64,000 bases of DNA from Geotrypetes seraphini (Eukaryota; Chordata; Amphibia; Gymnophiona; Dermophiidae): NCBI RefSeq assembly GCF_902459505.1, contig NC_047091.1:152549455-152613454 (forward strand), given 5' to 3'. Below the pieces are notes generated by a model. That model had not been told where the DNA came from, did not search any database, and saw only the letters and a list, made by a program, of their open reading frames with translations. The position numbers and the translations under genes are program-made. This document shows positions 10,140 to 18,620 of the stretch, piece by piece (the stretch's first letter is position 1; the number at the start of each line of letters is the position of its first letter).

Positions 10140-11435
10140 TGATAAACAAATGTATTTATTTCTTCTTGTAGTTTGTTAATCCTGTATAAAACAGCTCTAT
10201 AATAATAACAAGAAATAACAACAAAACAGCAAAATACAATAAATGAACTAGAAACATAATGGCAAATAAAGGCCAAATAGCCCATCAAGTCTTGATACAG
10301 CATCCACTATCTCCTCCTCTCCCTAAGAGATCCCTTGTGCCTGTCCCACATTTTCTTGAATTCAGACACAGTCTTTGCCTCCACCTGGAGACTATTCCAC
10401 ACGTCTACCATCCTTTCTGTAAGAAAGTATTTCCTTAGATTCACTTCATTCCATGTCCTCACTCTGGAGTTTCCTTTGAAAGAAACTAGCCTCATGCATA
10501 TTTATGTCACGTAGGTATTGAAACATCTCTATCATATTTCCCTCTCCTGCCTTTCCTCCAGAGCAGGGCTGCCCAAGTCCAGTCCTCGAGATCTACTGGC
10601 AGGCCAGGTTTTCAGAATATCCACAATGAATATGCATGAGAGAGATTTGCCTGCACTGCCTTCTTGGTATGCAAATCTCTCTCATGCATTTTCATTGTGG
10701 ATATCCTGAAAACCTGGCCTGCCAGTAGATCTCGAGGACCGGACTTGGGCAGCCCTGCTCCAGAGAATACATATTGAGATCTTTCAGTCTGTCACAGCAA
10801 TCACAACCCTCACTTATTTGGGTCAAAGACAGGATGGCAAGAAAGCTAGCATGCTAGAGACACTGCATTAAAAGGATAAGTAAAAAAAAAAAAAATTGTT
10901 GTTGTTTAGTATTTGGTTTTAAAAAGGAATAGTAAGAAATACAGCAACAGACAAGCAAGATGCATTTAAAGAGGAGGCAATTAAATGAGCCAAAGCTGGA
11001 TCATTGGCTTTGCTAGCTCTCTTGCCATCCTGTCTTTGACCCAAATAAGTGAGGGTTGTGACTGCTGTGGTTGTTTCCAGTTTGCCTCACTTTTTCATCT
11101 TCTACATCCTTCTAATCTTTTAGTCTGTCCCCATATGCCTTATGATATAGAGACCATCAACCATTTTAGTAGCCTTTTTCTGGACCAACTACATTTCTGT
11201 TTATATCTTTTTGAAGGTGCAGTCTCCAGAATTGTACACAATATTCTAAATGAGGTCTCACCAGAGTCTTATAAAGGGGCATCAATACTTCCTTTTTCCT
11301 ACTGGCCATTCCTCTCCCTATGCACCTAAGCATCCTTCTATCTTTCGTCATTGCCTTTTCAACCTGTTTGACCACTTTAAAATCATCACATATAAACACA
11401 CCCAAGTCCCGCTCATCTTTCATGCACAAAAGTTC
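10140..11435 (-). pseudogene. Old CR1-like LINE, ORF2 C-terminus and 3' end
   Basis: Minus-strand fragments encode RDLGVFICDDFKVVKQVEKA, VLMPLYKTLVRPHLEYCVQFW (about 11429-11166) and then KYFLTERMVDVWNSLQ...AKTVSEFKKMWDRH (10495-10307). These are the same blocks, in the same order, as in the well-preserved CR1 at 15985-21698. The copy is split by a MITE (10564-10757), carries frame breaks, and has lost its 5' half. A local inverted duplication of about 65 bp (10795-10860 versus 11010-11075) lies between the two coding pieces. Confidence 0.75.
10564..10757. mobile_element. hAT-type palindromic MITE (194 bp)
   Basis: Termini cagggctgcccaagt and its inverted complement, with 8-bp duplications ctccagag at 10556-10563 and 10758-10765. 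Internal words aatatgcatgagagagattt are shared with the cagtggttccc MITEs at 15435, 30434 and 49921, though the ends differ, so this is a related subfamily. Confidence 0.8.
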
Positions 11436-12554
11436 TTCACTCTCTGATATGGTTCTGTTGTGATAACCTGATACATTATTAATCAGATGTTTATATTTCT
11501 GTAATGTTTATGTAAACTTTCTCAATTAAAAACTATTAGAATTAGAAAGAAATTCTTCCTGTAAATATAGAATCCATGCTTAATGTTATTTTTATTAAAT
11601 ATCTGCACCCAAAAGCCTCTTTATCAGTCTCAAAGTAAGTTATTTGATATTCTAATTTCTCTCTTTTTTTTTTTTTTTACTGTATATTTCAGTGCTCTTC
11701 AAAGCAGTTTTAATAACTATGGAACTATGCATAAGTCAAACAACTTTTATATTTTACTTTAGGGTGTGTAAAAATGAGAAACACAGTGACATATAAACAT
11801 AATTATGCACACCAAAACTTCAGTATGGCTTTACCTTCAACCAAAAGAGAAAGAAAAGTTAGAAAGATCACAATAGTATATTTTAGGCAACTGGAAGAAT
11901 TTTTGCAATATCTTTTGGTGGCACACAGTTTGCACTACATTTAAGTATAAGATGAATGCTGTTGAAAAGCGCTTAAGAAACGTGAAAATTCTCAATATAT
12001 GGAAACATATAGAATAATAATTTTTTAAAAAGTAAGATCTATAATTAGATGCTTTAATTGTTCTTGTATTGTATATTTGACAATTCATATCCACTTCTCA
12101 TTTTATGTTTATATTTTTCAATATATTTGTTTCATTTGCTTCATTTGTTTTGTTATTGCTGTTATTGATAATAGAAAATCTTGTAATTTTCATTTTGTTT
12201 TACTACTACTATCTGTCATTTCTATAGTGCTACTAGACATATACAACACTGTACTTAACATATTTTTATTAATAACAAAGCATATTGAACTACAAAAAAA
12301 GATAGGAGGCAGTTTCCATTTCCCAGTTGCCTTTAATCAGCATAATACACAGTTCCATCTGAAGATGGCAACTGGATCCAGGTTCATATGACAAGGTATA
12401 TCCGGTTCTGGGTTTACACTGTTGCATGCAGGAACTTGTAGTTCTGATTCCCAAACTGCATTCCTTAAGAAGTAATGCAAGGCTACAAATCCTATGCACG
12501 CAGTGAGGGTAAATCCAGGAGTGGATCAAGCAGAGCTGGCACCTATGCCCTCAC
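11436..12554. other. DNAH10 intron 1, AT-rich
   Basis: A T-rich run lies at 11664-11680. No transposon or exon is recognised; several short open frames are explained by low GC. The last 100 bases next to exon 1 show no particular motif beyond the splice donor. Confidence 0.45.
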
Positions 12555-12804
12555 CTACTGCGACTTCCACCTCCACCTCTTCCTCTATAACGCGTTTGAA
12601 GAAGTTCAGGGCGGAGTAGCCTTCCTCCTCCGAGCACTCGTTGAGGAACTGCAGGATCAGCCGCTCGGGCTGCCCTTCGTTCCTGTTCAGCAGTTCTATG
12701 AAGCAAGAGGGGTCGTGGAGGCTAAAGGCGGCGTATACCCGGTCCCGGATCCACTCCAGGCGGAGGTCATAGAGCGCCATACCGGATTCTCCTTCCGAGG
12801 CCAT
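12555..12804 (-). CDS. DNAH10: DNAH10 coding exon 1 (start codon)
   Basis: The ATG (12804-12802) sits in a good context (gaaaaATGG). The frame gives 83 codons and one extra base before a consensus donor tag|gtgagg (12554-12549). It encodes MALYDLRLEWIRDRVYAAF, CFIELLNRNEGQPERLILQF and an acidic EEEVEVEVAV tail. The remaining base joins exon 2 to continue with EELIELS. Human DNAH10 has a similar acidic EEVEVEI stretch near its start as I remember it. GC content jumps relative to the introns and falls again upstream, as in a CpG-rich first exon. DNAH10 builds an inner dynein arm heavy chain for ciliary and flagellar beating. The open frame past the donor is fortuitous. Confidence 0.8.
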
Positions 12805-13000
12805 TTTTCTCTCCTTGGTGCTGGCCTCAGAGACAGTTGTACGTTACTATAGCAACCGCGTCCTTTGGGGAAGGGAGGGGAGAGGAGGAATGGGTGGAGC
12901 CAGGCTCCGTCTGAACGGGGGAACTCGACGGTGGTGGGGCTGGTGTATTGGACGACTTGTGACTAGGGAGACACGTGTGTGGCGCGACTGCGATTAGGTC
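12805..13000 (-). promoter_or_regulatory. DNAH10: DNAH10 promoter and 5' UTR region
   Basis: This stretch upstream of the ATG is GC-rich, with several CpGs (ccgcgtcc, ctcgacgg, ggacgactt), in an otherwise AT-rich setting. It contains an RFX X-box and no obvious TATA box, as expected for a ciliary gene promoter. The transcription start is not determinable. Confidence 0.6.
12843..12856 (-). promoter_or_regulatory. RFX X-box
   Basis: On the minus strand the 14-mer gttgctatagtaac fits the palindromic X-box pattern (GTTGCC-AT-GGCAAC type; half-sites gttgc and gtaac). Its proximal edge is 38 bases upstream of the DNAH10 ATG. RFX factors (RFX2/RFX3) activate dynein-arm and other ciliary genes through such sites close to the start. 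Confidence 0.75.
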
Positions 13001-13850
13001 AAAAATGAAGCCGTTATAAAAATACAGTTGGGCCGGTTGAAAATAGAAAAAAAAACCCCAACAACCTCAGGCGGTGATGATGTAAAAAGGAGTTGGATAT
13101 TTGACATCTGAACTATGTACAGCCGACCCTGGCGCGCGGCGCCTATGACAAATTTAATAAGGATGTGCTGACATTTAGAAGAAAAAAAAAAAAAAGACTG
13201 AGACTCGGATGTGTTTATTTGTTTCCCATCCAACAGACCCCATAACAGTCAAAATTTCCTCTATTTGTTTAGTACGAGCCAAACAAATTAATAAACTAGC
13301 ATATTATACTGCATATTATAACAGCAAGTGCTGTTTCTAAAGACCACACTTCACACTAATTCCACCATCCATTGGATGTGAGTTGGCAGCTGCCATCTGA
13401 TCTAATATATAACCATACTACCAGTCATTAGGAAAGAAAAATGTACCCATCTAGCACCAGTCCCGTCACTCAGAGCATACATCTTATTTCAATTACAGTA
13501 CTCAGATCCAGGGGATTTGGAGATTTTCAGATCTGACCTGTTTGCTGAAAAAGAAACCTGACAGAGGCTGCACATTTAGCAGAGCAGGCGTCGTTTACTC
13601 TAGGGCAAGAGTTTCTGAGCACCAGCAAAGAACAGCTATGTTTAAAAAAAAAAAAACCCCAACCACCACATACTGTAGTTCCTACAATCAAACTCAAGAA
13701 AGCGTGAATGTAAATTCTAACCTGTAGGAGGATCGGACAGTTTTCAAATTGCTCCTTTATTGAGTAAATCACTTTTGGAAATCGCCTTCATTATTTGTAA
13801 TTGTGTCATGTACTAACAAAGTTTAATATTTAAAAGTATGATGTCTTGGT
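13001..13850. other. Sequence upstream of DNAH10, no gene seen
   Basis: AT-rich with several A runs (13173-13195, 13643-13655). No exon, LINE or MITE boundary is recognised. The last 8 bases are the target duplication of the hAT element that follows. Confidence 0.45.
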
Positions 13851-14913
13851 TAGAGAATGACACGGTGAAAAAATTGGTCCCCGTCACCGCCCCGTCCCCG
13901 TCTCACCATCCTCTGCACCGCCCCGTCACCGCCACTGCCACCCCATTCACCGCCTCGTCACCGCCACTGCAACCCCATTCACCGCCCCGTCACCGTCACC
14001 GCTGCATACATAAAAGCCTCAAACGGGTACGATTTTATATACTTTTCTAATATCTCCCCTATGTATCTGCCATTGCCCCCCCCTGTGTCCATATACCATC
14101 CCCATGGCATGTCCCCTTTTTGTCTCTGTCCCTATGCCCCATGCACATAATTTCCCCTCTTTCTGTTACCTTCCTGTGTCCAGATTTCCCCTATCTTCCT
14201 CTTCCATACCAGTGTGTCTCTTCTTTTCAACCCCATCTAGCTTTTTTCCCTCTTTCTTCCCCCCCCCCCCCCCCCCCACCTGCTTCTAGCATCTGGCTCA
14301 CCTGCCTGTCCTTCCCTTTCTTTCCTGCTGTGGGTTTTTCTTTCCGTTTTCATCACCTTGGCCCAGAATCCTTTTCCCTTTCACTCCCTCCTTACAGTCT
14401 GAGCCGGGAACACGGGTGATCGCACGGTCCTCGCAGCCCCCACCCGCCTGCCCAATCGATCCTAGTGTTTAGCCAGCTCTCTCCCTTCTCCTCACCTTAA
14501 TTTGCAGGCTTTCTTTTTCAGCGACCTGCACGCTTTCCCAAAGAGCCGCACACGCGCGGCTGCTCAGTGTTCAATCTTCTGCTCTGCTGCAACTTCCTGT
14601 TTCCGGTTGCGTCAGAGCAGAAGATCGAAACTGAGCAGCAGCGGCTCTTTGATAGCGTGCGGGTCGCCGAAAAAGAAAATCTACAAACTAAGGTGAGGAG
14701 AAGGGAGAGAGCTGGCTAAACACTAGAATCGATTGGGCAGACGGGTGTGAGCTGCGGGGACCGCGCGATCCTTCATGCCTCACTGCGGGGACAAGACCCA
14801 TTCACCGCCCCGCGGGCGGTGAATGGCCTTGTCCCCGTCGCCGCAGCGACTGCTAGTTTTCTTCCCCGTTTTCGGCGGTGGCCGCGGGTAAACCGCCACC
14901 GTGTCATTCTCTA
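13851..14913. mobile_element. Large hAT-type foldback element, 'tagagaatgacac' family (1063 bp)
   Basis: Ends tagagaatgacacggtg and the inverted complement caccgtgtcattctcta; 8-bp duplications gtcttggt at 13843-13850 and 14914-14921. The interior is a giant imperfect palindrome centred near 14595. C-rich repeats (ccgccccgtcaccgccactgc units, about 13880-14000) and a C run lie in the left part. No transposase is encoded. Relatives: 35465-35722 and 55912-56684. Confidence 0.85.
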
Positions 14914-15149
14914 GTCTTGGTGGAGGAAGGGGAGTAGACTAGGGGCCTGAAAGTTAATGTGGGGAGGGAACAATAAGGTCATCTAGGTCGGATGCCTTAA
15001 CCCTTGAACTTGTATATTTAGGATTACCAAATTTCGTTAAAAAAGACAAACTGGACAAGAAGGTAAATCTATACATAGTGCTCAGGTGGGGGAATTACAG
15101 AGGGAATGATAAGACAGATATTGGTGCTTAGCAGGTTGGTTGGCGTTTG

Positions 15150-15430
15150 GAATTTAAAGCAGCTTCAAAGAAGTGGTCTTTTGAGTCTGGATTAAATACT
15201 GTTTGTTCCAGACATAGAGCGCAGCAAAGTAGAAGGGACTGAATCTGGAGTTAGCTGTAGAAGAGAAGGGTACAGATAAGAGAGGCTTACCCGATGAGCA
15301 GAGTGCCCAAGCGGGACTGTGGGGAGAGATGAAAGATACTGAGGAGCTGCAGAATGAATACACTTGTAGGTCATTAAGAGGAGTTTGAACAATATTTTTA
15401 GATCTTAATAAATGGGCCAAAGGATGGTCT
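15150..15430 (-). pseudogene. L2-like LINE ORF2 C-terminal fragment
   Basis: Minus strand, 15392-15192, encodes FKLLLMTYKCIHSAAPQYLSS...LRSMSGTNSI, the region after RT in L2-like LINEs (usual FK.LLLTYKALHG.AP.YLS). The MITE at 15435 interrupts it on the upstream side. Old and truncated. Confidence 0.6.
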
Positions 15431-15434
15431 AGAC

Positions 15435-15629
15435 CAGTGGTTCCCAGCCCTGTCTGGAGGACCACCAGGCCATTCGGGTTTTCAGGCTAGCCTTAATGAA
15501 TATGCATGAGAGAGATTTGCATATAATGGAAGTGACAGGCATGCAAATCTGCTCCATGCATATTTATTAGGGCTATCCCGAAAACCCGATTGGCCTGGTG
15601 GTCCTCCAGGACAGGGTTGGAAACCACTG
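15435..15629. mobile_element. hAT-type palindromic MITE, 'cagtggttccca' family (195 bp)
   Basis: Ends cagtggttcccagccctgtc and the inverted complement; 8-bp duplications gtctagac at 15427-15434 and 15630-15637. Almost the whole element folds on itself. Same family as 30434-30627, 49921-50115 and the half copy at 54260. Confidence 0.85.
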
Positions 15630-16000
15630 GTCTAGACTAGAGACTTGGGAATAGCATTTCCACTGATATATTGCAAGGGCTGTTTAAGCCACTGGTGAAA
15701 CAAGTATGGAGATTTTCAAGAACAATACAAGTTTCTTTATAGAGCATACATACTTCCTCTGGAGACATTTAAAATGGGCATTACTTATAATAGTGATTGT
15801 TTAAAATATAGCACATCTGGGGGCAGAGCCTGGCAAGCACAACGAGCAGACGCATGGAGTAGGAGCTCCTCCTGAACATTTACAAATTTGCAGATATTAC
15901 TCCTTTGCAACTTAAATCTTGCATTTTTCATTGATCCAATTCAATTACATATTGCGGACCCCACCAAAAACGAATAAGGTGGAACAGAATTCTGAACAGA

Positions 16001-17410
16001 ATTGCTGAAACAAGGCTGCCCTGTGAACTTCTAAAAGCTAAGTTACTCAGATTTTCATATTTCAGCATTTCATATTTCAGCTTTTCACTGGTTTTCAGCA
16101 TTATATCTGCTTAATTTCTCTTCTCCTCCCTGTTTCTTACTAAAAAAATATAAAAAAAAGCACAAAAAATCCTTCTCTTTCCTCTGTTAAATCTTATTTC
16201 CTCTTCCTGCAGTTTTGTTTAAAATACTGTGTTTTAGGTGGTATAGAGCCTATATTTCTGGTGCCTGTGGCTCAGGGTGACTAAAGTAGGGAAAATCCTG
16301 TTATAAATCCTGTGTTTTAGGGTAGCACTGATAGAACCTGCAGTTTTGTTTAAAATACTGTGTTTTAGGTGGTATAGAGCCTATATTTCTGGTGCCTGTG
16401 GCTCAGGGTGACTAAAGTAGGGAAAATCCTGTTATAAATCCTGTGTTTTAGGGTAGCACTGATAGAACCTGCAGTTTTGTTTAAAATACTGTGTTTTAGG
16501 TGGTATAGAGCCTATATTTCTGGTGCCTGTGGCTCAGGGTGACTAAAGTAGGGAAAATCCTGTTATAAATCCTGTGTTTTAGGGTAGCACTGATAGAACC
16601 TGCAGTTTTGTTTAAAATACTGTGTTTTAGGTGGTATAGAGCCTATATTTCTGGTGCCTGTGGCTCAGGGTGACTAAAGTAGGGAAAATCCTGTTATAAA
16701 TCCTGTGTTTTAGGGTAGCACTGATAGAACCTGCAGTTTTGTTTAAAATACTGTGTTTTAGGTGGTATAGAGCCTATATTTCTGGTGCCTGTGGCTCAGG
16801 GTGACTAAAGTAGGGAAAATCCTGTTATAAATCCTGTGTTTTAGGGTAGCACTGATAGAACCTGCATTTTTGTTTAAAATACTGTGTTTTAGGTGGTATA
16901 GAGCCTATATTTCTGTCTTACCAGTATTCAGCCATTGTTTTCTGCTGATTAGGTGGAGAAGGGAGGGGCTCTGTTTTACTTCTAAGGTTAATTGCATTAT
17001 CTTTGGGACATTGCTGAAACAAGGCTGCCCTGTGAACTTCTAAAAGCTAAGTTACTCAGATTTTCATATTTCAGCATTTCATATTTCAGCTTTTCACTGG
17101 TTTTCAGCATTATATCTGCTTAATTTCTCTTCTCCTCCCTGTTTCTTACTAAAAAAAAAATATAAAAAAAGCACAAAAAAATCCTTCTCTTTCCTCTGAT
17201 AAATCTTATTTCCTCTTCCTGCAGTTTTGTTTAAAATACTGTGTTTTAGGTGGTATAGAGCCTATATTTCTGGTGCCTGTGGCTCAGGGTGACTAAAGTA
17301 GGGAAAATCCTGTTATAAATCCTGTGTTTTAGGGTAGCACTGATAGAACCCGCAGTTTTGTTTAAAATACTGTGTTTTAGGTGGTATAGAGCCTATATTT
17401 CTGCCTTACT
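16001..17410 (+). repeat. 131-bp tandem monomers and a duplicated leader in the CR1 5' region
   Basis: Five complete 131-bp units start at 16206, 16337, 16468, 16599 and 16730, with a partial sixth at 16861-16914. They are almost identical to one another. A leader of about 205 bp (16001-16205) recurs at about 17011-17217 and is followed by one more unit (17218) and a partial unit (17349-17401). The array lies just before ORF1, resembling the promoter monomers of some L1 families. Confidence 0.85.
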
Positions 17411-17514
17411 AGTAGTCTTACTTATAGTCCCACCAACCCCAGGGACCACTATTCATATATAGAGACCCATATAATCAGGACTACTCAAATCAAGTCACTT
17501 CACAACCAATCAAG

Positions 17515-18444
17515 ATGACCTTTATTCTATGCAATCACTGTGGTGCTTTAATTCCAAGACATACTATTTGGAGGCTTAAGGCTTGCCCCATCTGTCTTCA
17601 ACTTGCCAGTATTAAGGAGGAGCTCTGTAAACTTAAACAGGAATTGAATACAATTAAAGCAGCTTCCATCACTCCACAAAATCATACCAACTTACCACCT
17701 CTACCTCAAAGAATAAAACAACCCAGGAACAAATGGGTCACAGTAGGCTCAGGAAGACTGCGACATGTAACACAGAAACATCCACCTTCACTAATATTAC
17801 CTCTACAGAATTCCTTCGCTCCACTAGTGCACTGCGATACTCAGGAAAACAGAAGGGAGGTGGGACTGGAACCAATGAAAGAAACTCAAGAGAACAAGAG
17901 CACCCTAAGTACAAATAAAAAAGCCAAAAACAGAAAACTATTACTGTTGGGAGATTCCATCATCAGAGGCATTAACCTTGGAACACAGGGCGAGGAGTCC
18001 AAAATAGTGAAATGTCTTCCAGGATCCTCAGCTACCAGGAGTTCCAGGCAAATACTGACTATAATTAAGGAAGAAACTAAGGATTTTAACACTGATGTTG
18101 TTATCCATCTGGGAACAAATGACCTGGCCAACAACTCCACACTTGCAGCACAGAAAGCTTTTCGGGAGCTTGGTGAGGGCGTGAAACCTTTTGTAAAGAC
18201 TTTAGCTTTTTCTGAAATACTGCCTGCATATGGAAAAGGAGAGCAAAGAATGAAAAACACAGAGGACTTTAATAGATGGCTCAGAGCCTGGTGTCATCAA
18301 GAAGGCTTCAGGTACATAGGAGGATGGGGAAATACATGGAAGGACAAGAAGCTATATTGCACTGATGGGCTACATATTACTACAGCAGGAAAAAGAAACC
18401 TTGCAGAGAAATTTAGACAATATTTTTCTAGGCATTTAAACTAG
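17515..18444 (+). CDS. CR1 ORF1: zinc-finger, coiled-coil, SGNH esterase protein
   Basis: An open frame of 309 codons. The N-terminus (about 5-30) has CNHCG...CPIC, a zinc-binding pair. Residues about 30-45 (EELCKLKQELNTI) are a short coiled coil. The C-terminal half is an SGNH-hydrolase fold: LLLLGDSIIRGI (catalytic Ser block), VVIHLGTNDLAN (Gly/Asn block) and DGLHITTAGKRNLAEKF (Asp-His block). CR1 ORF1 proteins with an esterase domain are known and are thought to help the ribonucleoprotein reach membranes or nucleic acid; the real role is uncertain. The frame is uninterrupted. ORF2 starts 177 bases downstream. Confidence 0.85.
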   Translation: MTFILCNHCGALIPRHTIWRLKACPICLQLASIKEELCKLKQELNTIKAASITPQNHTNLPPLPQRIKQPRNKWVTVGSGRLRHVTQKHPPSLILPLQNSFAPLVHCDTQENRREVGLEPMKETQENKSTLSTNKKAKNRKLLLLGDSIIRGINLGTQGEESKIVKCLPGSSATRSSRQILTIIKEETKDFNTDVVIHLGTNDLANNSTLAAQKAFRELGEGVKPFVKTLAFSEILPAYGKGEQRMKNTEDFNRWLRAWCHQEGFRYIGGWGNTWKDKKLYCTDGLHITTAGKRNLAEKFRQYFSRHLN

Positions 18445-18620
18445 AAGGTGGGGGTGGTGTATGTAGAGACCACCCCCGGCAAAAGAAAAGATGTGATAGT
18501 AGTAAAGGCTGCAACAAAAGCAATATCAGCAACTCATTTCTTAGTATTGCAGCGGAAAGTGAAACGACACAAAAATCCATACGAAAAAGGAGATTATCGC
18601 TGAAAAATAGCTGGAAAGCG

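Noticed and set aside
12526-12554. In-frame extension of DNAH10 exon 1 to a stop
   Set aside because: A consensus donor at 12554 and exact phase match with the exon at 8653 favour splicing.
14104-14419. Proline/serine-rich frames with a C17 run
   Set aside because: They lie inside a hAT foldback element and reflect pyrimidine-rich sequence.
16206-16914. Regular 131-bp spacing, considered as a CRISPR or centromeric satellite
   Set aside because: Units are contiguous with no spacers, only a handful of copies, and are tied to a CR1 5' end.
17944-18410. SGNH hydrolase considered as a host lipase/esterase gene
   Set aside because: It is the C-terminal half of CR1 ORF1, preceded by its zinc finger and followed by CR1 ORF2.
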